Source of the DNA: Natrinema longum
Lineage (GTDB): Archaea; Halobacteriota; Halobacteria; Halobacteriales; Natrialbaceae
Direction of reading: 5' to 3'
Length of the DNA stretch: 64,000 nucleotides
Assembly (NCBI RefSeq): GCF_017352095.1
Contig: NZ_CP071463.1
Location: 1,736,001-1,800,000, forward strand
Shown here: one piece after another, positions 1-8,455 of the stretch
How positions within the stretch are numbered: the first letter of the stretch is position 1
Layout: every line of letters begins with the position of its first letter
Notes under the pieces: model-generated
The model's database searches: none
Told to the model about the DNA's origin: nothing
What the model saw: the letters and a program-made list of their open reading frames with translations, nothing else
Made by a program: the position numbers and the translations under genes

Positions 1-266
1 TCTCCCGGTACCGCGAGTACGCCGCCGACCGCGGGGCTGCCGCCATCACCGGCAACCCCTCCGCGCTCGCCTCCGCGCTACTGAAGATCTCCGGGCGGAT
101 GGACAAGGTCCCAAAAGACGACATGCGCGAGGAGGCCGAGATGAACGCCTTCTTCATCATCCCGATCAAGTCCGGCATCGTCGGCCGGCTCTTCTCGACG
201 CATCCGCCGACCGAGCGCCGCGTCGAGCAGCTTCGGGACCTCGAGCGCGAAATGCAATCTTTCTAA
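1..266 (+). CDS. htpX: HtpX-like M48 zinc metalloprotease, C-terminal part (5' end outside window)
   Basis: Only the last 87 residues are present, read from base 3 to the TAA at 264-266. The segment E-Y-A-A-D-R-G-A-A followed by an Ala/Leu-rich helix is the part of M48/HtpX peptidases that carries the third zinc ligand (Glu of ExxxD), and the tail S-T-H-P-P-T-E-R-R-V-E-Q-L is the typical HtpX C-terminus. HtpX is a membrane-embedded quality-control protease facing the cytoplasm. The HExxH motif and membrane helices lie upstream of the window. The next gene, pspAB, starts 24 bp downstream on the same strand, so the two are probably co-transcribed, an arrangement I recall as common in haloarchaea. 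Confidence 0.9.
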   Translation, partial: SRYREYAADRGAAAITGNPSALASALLKISGRMDKVPKDDMREEAEMNAFFIIPIKSGIVGRLFSTHPPTERRVEQLRDLEREMQSF

Positions 267-290
267 GGAACTGGCTCCGTCACACGACCT

Positions 291-896
291 ATGGGACTAC
301 TCGACGGACTCCGCGCGATCCTCGGCTCGCGCGCCGAGGCCGACGCCGGACGCGACGCCGACCCCGACGACCTCTTCGGGATGAGCACCGCCTATCTCAC
401 GATGCAGGCCGATCTGGGCTACGAGTCGCTGGACGTCGGTGCGCTCTGTTTCTCCGGCGTCGACTCGACGGACTTCCGGGACGCCGTCGACGAGGTCGAG
501 GCGATCCTCGAGGCCGGACAGGAAGAGACCGGCACCGACTTCTCGGTCACGTCCGACGACCACGGCTATCACTGGGTGATTCTCGCGGACGACGACCCGG
601 AGGACCTGATCACGAGCATGCACTTCGCCGCGGACACCTTCATCGAGCACGGCTACGGCTCGCGGTTGCTCGCGGCCGTCTTCGCCTACGAAAACCGAGA
701 CGGGGAAGCCTACTGGATCTACTCCTTCCGGCGCGGACGCTTCTATCCGTTCGTTCCCCGGTCCGGGCGGGAACGGGACTCGAGCGCGGAGTTTACCCTC
801 GAGTCGGCGTTAGACGGCGAACTCGAGATCGAGCGAGAGAAGGAGTACTGGTATCCGCTCTGGCCCAGCGAGCGCGGGACCCATCCCTGGGAGTGA
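291..896 (+). CDS. pspAB: PspA-associated protein PspAB
   Basis: A 201-residue acidic protein starting M-G-L-L-D-G-L-R-A. It matches from memory the PspAB family, small cytosolic proteins encoded next to htpX and linked to the phage-shock (PspA/Vipp1) membrane-stress system. There is no signal peptide or membrane segment. The middle (about residues 60-150) has alternating strands and a conserved-looking stretch around W-I-Y-S-F-R-R-G-R-F-Y-P-F; the C-terminus ends in an aromatic Tyr/Trp-rich motif. It lies 24 bp behind htpX. The molecular activity is not known; the family call rests on overall sequence pattern and on context. Confidence 0.8.
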   Translation: MGLLDGLRAILGSRAEADAGRDADPDDLFGMSTAYLTMQADLGYESLDVGALCFSGVDSTDFRDAVDEVEAILEAGQEETGTDFSVTSDDHGYHWVILADDDPEDLITSMHFAADTFIEHGYGSRLLAAVFAYENRDGEAYWIYSFRRGRFYPFVPRSGRERDSSAEFTLESALDGELEIEREKEYWYPLWPSERGTHPWE

Positions 897-1213
897 ACGC
901 GGTGTTGGGGAGGCAGACGGCAGTAGCGGCGGCTGTCGCTTCGTGTTTCGGTCCTCCCCTCGCAGGTCTCTCCCAAACTGTGTAGGAGTCACCGGTATTG
1001 CAGTGGCACGCGTAACGAGAGGTACGCGGCAGGAAGCCACATCATCACAACTGCGCCATACACCAGTTGCCTCCCCCTTTTCCTGCCGCACCCGTTTCCG
1101 TAGTGGCGAGCCGCCGGCTCGAGCAGCGGCGGCTATCGACGCGAGAGCGGCGGAGGGACAGCGCGTCGCCGTCCCACCCACTGTTATAGCGATTCGGTCG
1201 GTACCCCTTCGCA
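897..1213. other. 317-bp intergenic gap
   Basis: No credible gene: the open frames here lack haloarchaeal acidic composition and overlap the following gene in another frame. An AT-richer TTATAG stretch about 25 bp before the next start (near 1185-1190) could serve as its TATA element. Nothing else recognised. Confidence 0.5.
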
Positions 1214-2419
1214 GTGACCGAGTGGAATCAGTACAAGGGAGATTCGCACAATTCGGGACTCCGGCGCGATCTCGAGGGACCGGTCCGCGTGGGCGAGGCG
1301 TGGACGGCCGACCTTGCCGGTGCGGTGGGGTCGCCGATACTCGATCGCGACACCGTCTACGTCGGCACGACTCGCGGGAACTGCTACGCCCTCGAGGCCG
1401 AGACCGGTCGCCGTCGATGGACCGTCGAGACCGCGGCGGCGACCGACGCGACGCCGATCCTCGCCCGCGAGCGACTGTTTCTCGGAGCGGGTGATGGAAC
1501 CGTCTACGCGCTCGATCCCGCCACCGGCGAGGAGCAGTGGCGCGCCGAGCTACCGGGCTCGCTCGAGTCCGCGCTCGCCCTCTCGGCGGGCCGACTCTAC
1601 GCCGGACATTCGGCCGGGCTATCCGCGCTCGAGGCCGAAACGGGAACGCAACTGTGGAACCACGAGACCGAATCGGCCGTCGTCGGCGCGCCGGCGGTCG
1701 CCGACGGGCGCGAGGGCGAGCAGCGCCGCTCGGCCCTGGATTGGGACCAGGAAGAGACATTCGAGTCGCTGGAGCCGTCCCAACTCGACGCGGACCGACG
1801 ACCGGATCCCGAGCACCGCTGGGGGGCGACTCAGGAACGCGTGTTCGCCGGAACCGCCGACGGGACGGTGCTGGCGCTCGAGGCCGAAACCGCCGAGGAG
1901 TGCTGGTCCGCGCCGGTCGGCGGTGCCGTCGCCGGCGGCCCGACGATCGCCGACGGCCGGGTCTACGTCGGCGACGATGGCGGCACGATGGTCGCGCTGG
2001 ACGCCGGGACCGGCGAGTCGTGGTTCACCTACGAGATTCAGGCGGGGTTTACCACGTCCGCGACCGTGCTCGCGGCCGCCGAGACGACGTTCATCGGTGC
2101 CGAGGACGGCTACCTCCACGTCACCGACACGACCGTCGGTCGACGCAAACTGCGCGGCTGGCTGTTCTCGCGGAAGGGTGTCGAACTCGACGGCCCGATC
2201 CGTTCCTGTCCCGTCGTCGCCGGTGACGTGCTCTGTGTCGGCGACGCGACCGGGTCGCTCTACGGCGTCGCCGTCGACGACCCCGAACCGCTCTGGCGGT
2301 TCGCGGCCGAGGACGCCATCGGCGGGACGCCCGCGATCGCGGCCGAACGGCTCTACGTCGGCAGCGACGGCGGGCGACTCTACTGCCTCGAGTGGGACGC
2401 CGACGAACAACTGCACTGA
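1214..2419 (+). CDS. PQQ-binding-like beta-propeller repeat protein
   Basis: 401 residues from a GTG start. The protein is a run of 7-8 repeats, each ending in a strand like V-Y-V-G-T-T-R-G-N-C-Y-A-L-E-A-E-T-G followed by W, the hallmark of PQQ/BamB-type beta-propellers (pyrrolo-quinoline-quinone repeat and outer-membrane assembly factor BamB families). No signal peptide, lipobox or catalytic Asp/Asn constellation of a quinoprotein dehydrogenase is visible, so it is more likely a cytosolic scaffold than an enzyme. A low-complexity acidic insertion around residues 160-200 interrupts the repeat pattern. The gene stands alone. A second propeller is encoded at 38649-39764, but that one is a lipoprotein. 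Function unknown. Confidence 0.8.
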   Translation: MTEWNQYKGDSHNSGLRRDLEGPVRVGEAWTADLAGAVGSPILDRDTVYVGTTRGNCYALEAETGRRRWTVETAAATDATPILARERLFLGAGDGTVYALDPATGEEQWRAELPGSLESALALSAGRLYAGHSAGLSALEAETGTQLWNHETESAVVGAPAVADGREGEQRRSALDWDQEETFESLEPSQLDADRRPDPEHRWGATQERVFAGTADGTVLALEAETAEECWSAPVGGAVAGGPTIADGRVYVGDDGGTMVALDAGTGESWFTYEIQAGFTTSATVLAAAETTFIGAEDGYLHVTDTTVGRRKLRGWLFSRKGVELDGPIRSCPVVAGDVLCVGDATGSLYGVAVDDPEPLWRFAAEDAIGGTPAIAAERLYVGSDGGRLYCLEWDADEQLH

Positions 2420-2536
2420 GACGCGGTCTCCGATTCCCCTTCCTCGACGCGCCTTCGCACTTCAATTCACCGCCTCCCCCTCGATCGACCCCGTCGCCCG
2501 CGGGCACTTTCACTTTCACTTCCCTGTTAACGAGGG

Positions 2537-2542
2537 TTTATG
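2537..2542 (+). promoter_or_regulatory. TATA element of radA
   Basis: TTTATG lies about 27 bp before the RadA start at 2567, the spacing expected for a leaderless haloarchaeal transcript. It supports the start at 2567 over the ATG at 2540, which would sit inside the TATA box. Confidence 0.6.
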
Positions 2543-2566
2543 GGGGGTCCGGCACAACGAGGGAGT

Positions 2567-3598
2567 ATGCCCGAATCAGATCTCGAGGAACTCCCCGGCG
2601 TCGGACCGGCAACCGCAGACAAACTCCACGATGCAGGCTTCGACTCCTATCAGAGCCTCGCCGTCGCCGCGCCATCGGAGCTATCGAACACGGCCGACGT
2701 CGGCGAGTCGACGGCCGCGGACATCGTTCGCGCCGCCCGGGGCGCTGCCGACATCGGCGGCTTCGAGACCGGCTCGACGGTACTGGAGCGACGAAACGAG
2801 ATCGGCAAGCTGAGCTGGCACATCGACGAGGTCGACGACCTGCTCGGCGGCGGGATCGAAACGCAGTCGATCACCGAAGTCTACGGCGAGTTCGGTGCCG
2901 GCAAGTCCCAGGTCACCCACCAGATGGCCGTCAACGTCCAGCTGCCACAGGAGGTCGGCGGCCTCCACGGCAGCGCCATCTTCGTGGACAGCGAGGATAC
3001 CTTCCGGCCCGAGCGGATCGACGACATGGTTCGGGGACTGCCCGACGAGGCCATCGACGCGACGCTCGAGGACCGCGAGATCGAGGGGTCGGCCGACGAC
3101 GAGGAGGCGGTCGATGCACTTGTCGAGGACGTCCTCGAGAAGATTCACGTCGCGAAGGCGTTCAACTCCAACCACCAGATGCTGCTCGCGGAGAAGGCCA
3201 AGGAACTCGCGGGCGAACACGAGGATTCGGAGTATCCCGTTCGGCTGCTCTGTGTCGACTCGCTGACCGCACACTTCCGCGCGGAGTACGTCGGCCGCGG
3301 CGAACTCGCGGATCGACAGCAGAAACTCAACAAGCACCTCCACGACCTCGACAAAGTCGGAAACCTCTACAACGCCGCTGTCATCGTCACGAATCAGGTC
3401 GCCTCGAACCCCGACTCCTACTTCGGCGACCCGACCCAGCCGATCGGTGGCAACATTCTGGGCCACAAGTCGACGTTCCGGATCTATCTGCGCAAGTCCA
3501 AAGGCGACAAGCGGATCGTCCGACTGGTCGACGCGCCGAACCTGGCCGACGGCGAGGCCGTCATGCGCGTGCAGGACGAAGGGCTGAAGCCCGAATAG
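2567..3598 (+). CDS. radA: DNA repair and recombination protein RadA
   Basis: 343 residues, archaeal RecA/Rad51 family recombinase that forms filaments on single-stranded DNA and drives strand exchange. An N-terminal helix-hairpin-helix domain (about residues 5-60, [12 protein letters not shown]) is followed by the ATPase core: Walker A G-E-F-G-A-G-K-S at 107-114, Walker B L-L-C-V-D-S near 227, and N-Q-V in the L2/ATP-cap region. There is no intein. The start is set by the TATA box 27 bp upstream and by the usual haloarchaeal N-terminus; a longer frame from 2540 adds nine residues without family support. A small inverted repeat (GAGCGG/CCGCTC, 3598-3611) follows the stop and may aid termination. 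Confidence 0.97.
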   Translation: MPESDLEELPGVGPATADKLHDAGFDSYQSLAVAAPSELSNTADVGESTAADIVRAARGAADIGGFETGSTVLERRNEIGKLSWHIDEVDDLLGGGIETQSITEVYGEFGAGKSQVTHQMAVNVQLPQEVGGLHGSAIFVDSEDTFRPERIDDMVRGLPDEAIDATLEDREIEGSADDEEAVDALVEDVLEKIHVAKAFNSNHQMLLAEKAKELAGEHEDSEYPVRLLCVDSLTAHFRAEYVGRGELADRQQKLNKHLHDLDKVGNLYNAAVIVTNQVASNPDSYFGDPTQPIGGNILGHKSTFRIYLRKSKGDKRIVRLVDAPNLADGEAVMRVQDEGLKPE

Positions 3599-3867
3599 AG
3601 CGGTTCCGCTCGCTGCGGACTGCCGGATTCGGTTTCGCTATCGGTGCCGCATCTATACGAGGGAAGATCGCCCCGTCTACTGTCGCGATCCCCCGTGTCA
3701 CCACACGGGACCGCGACGATCGACGACGCCTGGGGTGTCGTCCACCGTCGATTCTACGGACTCCAGTCAGTCAGTACCGGCGCACCCACAGGGCGGGTCG
3801 CGGATGCGTCGGGACCCAGTGACAGCAGACCAGATCGCCACCGGCATCGCGGACCTGTTTCCCACAG

Positions 3868-4632
3868 TTACGACGGGCGTTCATCGCGTTGCGCGGCGGA
3901 GGCTGCCGCGTCCACGAGGCGCTGTCCCTCGAGTTTCGGGACGATCTCCCGGCTGTCGAACGCGAGGGTGTACTCGTAGAGGTCGGTTCGCTTGACCTGC
4001 GGTTTCTCCTCGTACTTTGGCCCCTTCCCGAACTGAACGACCTCGCGGTAGGTCTCGCGTTGTTCCTCGGTCGGGGGGACGCCGTGGAGGTGGCGGGCGA
4101 TATACAGCGCGCCGACGGTGTCCTCAGGCGAGGGTTTCCCGTTCGAGCCGGCGGCGACGAAATACGTTTCCCGATCGCTGTCCCGGAGGTGGTCCGCGAC
4201 GGCTTTGCCGTTCGTCAGACCGCCGACGTAGATCTCCACGTCGTCGCCGCCGGCCAGCCGGAGATCGGTGACGGCGTTTCCGCCGTTGGTCGACGTCATC
4301 GCCGTCGGTCGCCCGGCCACGTCGACGTCCTGAACGAAACTCGGCGAATTGAAGAAGTCGTACCCCGCTTCGCCCTCGTAGTTCGGGCCGGAGCCGCCAC
4401 CGATCTTCGCTCGCGGGTGCTCCTCTTTGAACGCCGGCTCCTTCCCCCGCTCTTCGGTGATGTAGACGTACTCCGCACCGTTGGCTAATAGCTCGGGAAC
4501 GGTCGTCGAAAACTGGGCGACGTCGATGACGACGTAATTTCCCGGTGCGGGATCGTCGGGGATCCTCACACGCGAGGGAACGATCGTCTCTAGCAGTTTG
4601 GATTCGAGTGGATCGTCGGTAACGACGCTCAT
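3868..4632 (-). CDS. comB: 2-phosphosulfolactate phosphatase family protein (ComB-like)
   Basis: 254 residues, ComB family. In methanogens ComB dephosphorylates 2-phosphosulfolactate in coenzyme M synthesis using Mg2+. Visible family features are the N-terminal V-V-I-D-V-A-Q-F-S-T-T segment, the S-T-N-G-G motif (about residues 114-118, canonical STNGT) and the A-A-G-S-N-G-K-P stretch later on. Haloarchaea make no coenzyme M, so the physiological substrate here is uncertain; sulfolactate or an unrelated phosphoester are guesses. A TATA-like C-C-T-A-T-T-A-T lies about 25 bp before the ATG on the minus strand (4652-4660). It is transcribed alone, divergent from radA's end. Confidence 0.85.
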   Translation of the reverse strand: MSVVTDDPLESKLLETIVPSRVRIPDDPAPGNYVVIDVAQFSTTVPELLANGAEYVYITEERGKEPAFKEEHPRAKIGGGSGPNYEGEAGYDFFNSPSFVQDVDVAGRPTAMTSTNGGNAVTDLRLAGGDDVEIYVGGLTNGKAVADHLRDSDRETYFVAAGSNGKPSPEDTVGALYIARHLHGVPPTEEQRETYREVVQFGKGPKYEEKPQVKRTDLYEYTLAFDSREIVPKLEGQRLVDAAASAAQRDERPS

Positions 4633-4793
4633 GTGCCCGTGTTCCCACCCGCGGATAATAGGCTAACTAAGAGCGATATGCAGCCGATTGGTCGCCTATA
4701 ATCGGCTATATATACGAGGCGACGTCCCGCTTGCGGAGTGCGGTCGCTCGACGTGTTTCCACGGTCGCTATCGAAAACTGGTTGGTTCGTGGC

Positions 4794-5603
4794 CTACAGG
4801 AGAAGTGCGATGGCGGCCACGACGGCCAGCGACCCGGCGAAGAACCCCACGTCGACCGGCCGGATCCGGAGGTCCGCCAGCTGGAGCTCCGCGCTCGCCT
4901 CGTCGTGGAGCGAGTGGGAGAACCCCCTGGTCTCCATCGCTTCGACGGTGACCCGGCTCCGTTTGGCGACGTTGAAGATCATCGGATAGAACGCTCGCAT
5001 CGAGAGTTTGAGCAGGTACGCGTAGTGTCGCCAGCGGAACCGTCCGGGCGAGTCCGGCGCGGCACTCCGCAATCGATACGAGTTGACGAGGTCGTGATAC
5101 TCCTCGAACAACACCGGGAGCATCCGGTAGCCGTAGGTGATGAGAAACGTAAACTGCCGTGGAACCCCGAGACTGCGCAGGCCGTGAGCGAGCGTCTTCG
5201 GCCCCATGCTCGAGAAGACGGCCAGACTCGAGACCGAGATGATCGTCAGCTTTAGCGTAAACGGGATCAGCGCTTGGACTGCCGCGACCGGATCGCCGGT
5301 GAAGGCGGTTACGACCGCGTAGGACGCGAGGGTCGAGGCGACGCTGAACGCCATCACGCCGACGAGAAAGACGCTCACCCGCGAGAGGACCGCGAGTATC
5401 GAGACGAACGCGAGCAGCCCCAGCAACACCCCGGTGTCGTAGAACAGCCAGGGGACGAACAAGAAGACGGCGTACCACAGGAGCAAGACCCGGGGATCGA
5501 GGCGGTGGAGGAACGAGCCCTCGTTTTCGTAGGCCGTCCGGAGCAGATCGGTCTTGATCGCGTCGACCGACGCCGCGTCCCGGAGCCCGTCGAGGTATCT
5601 CAT
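4794..5603 (-). CDS. ecfT: ECF transporter transmembrane subunit EcfT (CbiQ family)
   Basis: 269 residues with four to six hydrophobic segments (about 45-60, 65-90, 95-115, 130-150 and 245-265). CbiQ/EcfT proteins are the scaffold of energy-coupling-factor importers and couple the two ATPases to the substrate-binding S subunit. The two Ala-Arg-Gly-type coupling motifs appear in variant form: G-L-R-S-L-G-V-P-R after the third segment and V-E-A-M-E-T-R-G-F near 220-230. It is the third gene of a tightly packed minus-strand operon: its ATG overlaps the stop of the ATPase gene by 4 bp. Substrate not deducible. Confidence 0.88.
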   Translation of the reverse strand: MRYLDGLRDAASVDAIKTDLLRTAYENEGSFLHRLDPRVLLLWYAVFLFVPWLFYDTGVLLGLLAFVSILAVLSRVSVFLVGVMAFSVASTLASYAVVTAFTGDPVAAVQALIPFTLKLTIISVSSLAVFSSMGPKTLAHGLRSLGVPRQFTFLITYGYRMLPVLFEEYHDLVNSYRLRSAAPDSPGRFRWRHYAYLLKLSMRAFYPMIFNVAKRSRVTVEAMETRGFSHSLHDEASAELQLADLRIRPVDVGFFAGSLAVVAAIALLL

Positions 5604-7348
5604 CGCTCGTCCCCCCCGATCGACGCCGGCGACGGACCGTCGGCACGGACTCGGTCCGCGAACGCCTCGACGGTCAACGGTGCGGGATCGAGACCGAGTT
5701 CCGCGGCGAGACGGACGATCTGCGGCGGATGAAGGTTCGCCCGTTCGAGGACATCGGTGTCCGCGAAGACGTGCTCGGGAGCGCCGTCCGCGATGACGTC
5801 GCCGTCGTCAAGGACGACGATGCGGGTCGCCCACGCCGCCGCGAGCTCGAGGTCGTGCGTCGCGACGACCACCGTCTCGACGCGCGTTCCAGCCCGGTCG
5901 ATCGTCCGGCCGACCTCTTCACGACTCGCGAGGTCGAGACTGCCGGTCGGTTCGTCCAGCAGAATGATCGACGGATCGGTCGCCAGCCCGATCGCCAGCG
6001 AGGCACGCCGTTGCTGACCGACGCTGAGGAGTCGTCCGTCGCGGTCCTGTAGCGCACCGAGATCGAGGAAGTCGATCACGTCGTCGACGCGCTCCGCCCC
6101 GTCGGGATAGCCCCTGTCCTCGAGATAGTGGGCCACGTCGGCCCGCACCGAGTCGTCGATGAACATCTCCTCGGGGTTCTGGTGGACGTAGACGACATCG
6201 TCGGCGAGCCGTTCCGGGAGGACCGTCCCCGTGTCGACGCCGTCGACGGTTACGGTCCCCGTATCGGGCGTTTCGAGACCGGTAATCAACTGCAAGAGCG
6301 TCGACTTCCCGGCCCCGTTGCTCCCGACGAGGGCGATTCGATCGTCGGGATAGAGATCCAGCGACAGGTCGTCGAGGACCGTTCGCGTCCCGCTCCGGAG
6401 CGTCTGGTAGGTGTGGGAGACGCCGTCGAACGAGACCACGGGCTCGGATCGCCGGTCGGCCGGCGGCGCATCCGCGGCGGAGCCGTCGGTTCGAACCGCC
6501 GTCTCGGACGCGTGTTCCGCGAACCGAGTGATGCCATCGGTCAGCGTCACCGGAAGCGGATCGCCGTCGTCGAGGACGCGATCCGCGATCCGGGTCACCT
6601 GCGGCGGATGGACGTCCTGCGCTCGAAGGTCGTCGAGCCTGTTCAGCGCCTCGTCGACGGGGAGTTTCCAGCTGACGGCACCGTCGTCGACGAGAACCAC
6701 GTGATCGCAGTACTCCGCGATGAACTCCGTCTGGTGCTCGATCGTGACGATCGTCTTTCCCCGCTCCCGGTTGAGCCGGGCGAGGCGATCGTACGTCTCG
6801 CGGGCGTTGATCGGATCGAGCTGCGCGGCCGGCTCGTCAACGACGAGGATCTCGGGATCGAGCGAGAGCGCCGCAGCCAGCGCGACGAGGTGTTTCTGGC
6901 CGCCCGACAGCTCCCAGACGAACCGGTCCTCGAGCCCCTCGAGGTCGAGGGTTTCGAGCGTCCGGTAGACTCGCTCGCGATAGTCCTCGAGCCCGTAGTT
7001 CAGCGGGGCGAACGCAACCTCCTCGAACACCGTCGGACTGACGAGCTGGTTGTCGAATTCCTGAAACACGTAGCCAACGTGGCGGGACAGCTCCGACACC
7101 GAGCTCGTCTGCACGTCGAGATCGGCGACCGTCACCTGTCCGTCGATCTCGCCTTCGTAAAAGTGGGGAATGATCCCGTTGAACGACTTACACAGCGTCG
7201 TCTTGCCGGAGCCGTTCCCGCCGACGACCGCGACGAATTCGCCAGGGTCGATCTCCAGATCCGCGCCCGACAGGACGGCATCGTCGGTCCCCGGGTAGCG
7301 AAACGAGAGGTCGTCGACGACGATCCCAGCGTCGTGCGTTTCCGTCAT
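5600..7348 (-). CDS. ecfA: ECF transporter ATPase, two ABC domains in one chain (EcfA1-A2)
   Basis: 582 residues made of two complete ABC ATPase domains. Domain 1: Walker A G-G-N-G-S-G-K-T at 43-50, Q-loop F-Q-E-F, signature L-S-G-G-Q-K, Walker B L-V-V-D-E-P, switch His in I-E-H-Q. Domain 2 starts near residue 310: Walker A G-S-N-G-A-G-K-S, signature L-S-V-G-Q (Val replaces the usual Gly), Walker B I-L-L-D-E-P, switch His in A-T-H-D. One chain replaces the usual EcfA1/EcfA2 pair. Both ends overlap neighbouring genes by 4 bp, showing tight translational coupling with the S component upstream and EcfT downstream. Confidence 0.92.
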   Translation of the reverse strand: MTETHDAGIVVDDLSFRYPGTDDAVLSGADLEIDPGEFVAVVGGNGSGKTTLCKSFNGIIPHFYEGEIDGQVTVADLDVQTSSVSELSRHVGYVFQEFDNQLVSPTVFEEVAFAPLNYGLEDYRERVYRTLETLDLEGLEDRFVWELSGGQKHLVALAAALSLDPEILVVDEPAAQLDPINARETYDRLARLNRERGKTIVTIEHQTEFIAEYCDHVVLVDDGAVSWKLPVDEALNRLDDLRAQDVHPPQVTRIADRVLDDGDPLPVTLTDGITRFAEHASETAVRTDGSAADAPPADRRSEPVVSFDGVSHTYQTLRSGTRTVLDDLSLDLYPDDRIALVGSNGAGKSTLLQLITGLETPDTGTVTVDGVDTGTVLPERLADDVVYVHQNPEEMFIDDSVRADVAHYLEDRGYPDGAERVDDVIDFLDLGALQDRDGRLLSVGQQRRASLAIGLATDPSIILLDEPTGSLDLASREEVGRTIDRAGTRVETVVVATHDLELAAAWATRIVVLDDGDVIADGAPEHVFADTDVLERANLHPPQIVRLAAELGLDPAPLTVEAFADRVRADGPSPASIGGDER

Positions 7349-8205
7349 CGTTCTCGTGGGGACTTGCTCGCTCGGTACCAGACGATAGCCGCGACGGCCG
7401 CGGCGACGACGATGGGGACCGCGATGAAGGGCTGGCCGTACACGTCGAGGAATTCGGGCTCCCAGATCACGTTGATGGCCCCGCCGACTTCACTCGCAGC
7501 CTCGGCCACGAACGCAAGCGGGACGGCGATCAGCAGTGCCAGGAGCGCTTTGACCGAGACGCCGCCGGCCATCGACGCACCGCGCTCGCCCCGGAACGAC
7601 TCCATCCCCAGCAGCGGCTCGACCTTTCCGTGGAGCTTGGGATAGAGATACAGTGCGGGGAGCACGCCGAAGACGATCCCGGTGATCGCCATCTGCGTGA
7701 CGAAGTCGACCCCCTCGAGCACGAGGATGCTCTCGGGAAGGCCGGGGACCGCTTCGAGTTCCTCGACGCCGACGTAGATCTTTCCGATGTCGATCCACAT
7801 CGCGAAGAACTCCTCGAGAGCCTCCGCGAGGAACACGACCAGCGCCAGCTGCGTCGTATTCTCGGGATCCTGCAGGAGTTTCGCGGCGAAATAGTAACAG
7901 ACGGGGATCAGTAGCAATCCTTCCATCGCGCCCAGCCCGTCGAACTCGCCAAGCAGAATCTCGCCGAAGACGATCTCGCCGACGGGGACGGCCAGCGCCG
8001 CCCAGTAGGTCCGAAACAGGAGAACCAGCACGATCGGAATGAAGACGAACCCGCCGACCCCTAATTCGAGCGGTCCGAGCGTGAATTCCGGCAGGATCTC
8101 CGTGACGGCGTTTTGCAGTCCCGTGAGCGACATCACGAGTATGAACACCATCATGTCGTGTTTGCCCAACGTAAAACGACTCTCCGTAGCTGTCGATGTA
8201 CTCAT
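7345..8205 (-). CDS. ECF transporter substrate-binding S component (putative)
   Basis: 286 residues, first gene of the ECF operon. Six to seven hydrophobic helices are visible (about 17-35, 48-80, 92-110, 120-145, 165-190, 225-245, 262-280). S components are normally about 180-200 residues with six helices; this one has an extra C-terminal helix. It has no recognisable ligand signature such as those of BioY, ThiT or RibU, so the vitamin or metal carried is unknown. Assignment rests on operon position, 4-bp overlap with the ATPase, and topology. The divergent isomerase gene might act on the same compound, which is only a suggestion. Confidence 0.7.
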   Translation of the reverse strand: MSTSTATESRFTLGKHDMMVFILVMSLTGLQNAVTEILPEFTLGPLELGVGGFVFIPIVLVLLFRTYWAALAVPVGEIVFGEILLGEFDGLGAMEGLLLIPVCYYFAAKLLQDPENTTQLALVVFLAEALEEFFAMWIDIGKIYVGVEELEAVPGLPESILVLEGVDFVTQMAITGIVFGVLPALYLYPKLHGKVEPLLGMESFRGERGASMAGGVSVKALLALLIAVPLAFVAEAASEVGGAINVIWEPEFLDVYGQPFIAVPIVVAAAVAAIVWYRASKSPRER

Positions 8206-8240
8206 GTACGGGTCAGTGGTCCCCTGATTCGTATTTGTAA

Positions 8241-8248
8241 TCTTATAA
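8241..8248 (-). promoter_or_regulatory. TATA element of the ECF operon
   Basis: Read on the minus strand, AATTATAAGA lies about 40 bp before the S-component start at 8205, implying a short leader. It is the only AT-rich run in the right place. Confidence 0.5.
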
Positions 8249-8308
8249 TTGAGCTACATATCGGAACCGGCGGGAGGGCCCCGTTCAATAGATTGTACTA
8301 CCGACATG

Positions 8309-8326
8309 TGAGATATATATGTCTCA
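8309..8326. promoter_or_regulatory. Imperfect palindrome in the divergent ECF/isomerase promoter region
   Basis: TGAGATATATATGTCTCA: arms TGAGA and TCTCA match perfectly around an AT core (16 of 18 positions symmetric). It lies between the ECF operon and the divergent isomerase genes. An AT-rich dyad of this size is typical for a dimeric winged-helix regulator; which regulator is unknown. Confidence 0.45.
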
Positions 8327-8365
8327 TAGTTGATCTTACTTATCGGCGCGCGTCGCATTCGGACG

Positions 8366-8455
8366 ATGGACACAGCAGTTCGTCGCAAACGGAGCGTCGT
8401 GGAGTTGCGTACCGAAGCGGACCGGTTCGTCGGAGCGGGTGTTGCCGATGTCTGA
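8366..8455 (+). CDS. Possible 29-residue leader ORF overlapping the isomerase start
   Basis: ATG at 8366 to TGA at 8453-8455 encodes a short basic/acidic peptide beginning M-D-T-A-V-R-R-K-R. A TATA-like T-T-A-C-T-T-A-T-C lies at 8336-8344, about 26 bp upstream, the leaderless spacing, whereas the isomerase ATG at 8448 has no TATA at that distance. Its stop codon lies within the first codons of the isomerase gene (8-bp overlap), so ribosomes finishing here could restart there. It may be a real small protein, a translational-coupling leader, or chance. Confidence 0.4.
   Translation: MDTAVRRKRSVVELRTEADRFVGAGVADV

Noticed and set aside
4655-4676. A DtxR-like box before comB
   Set aside because: TTAGTTAGCCTATT lacks one base of the TTAGG/CCTAA spacing seen at 45305, so the match is not convincing.
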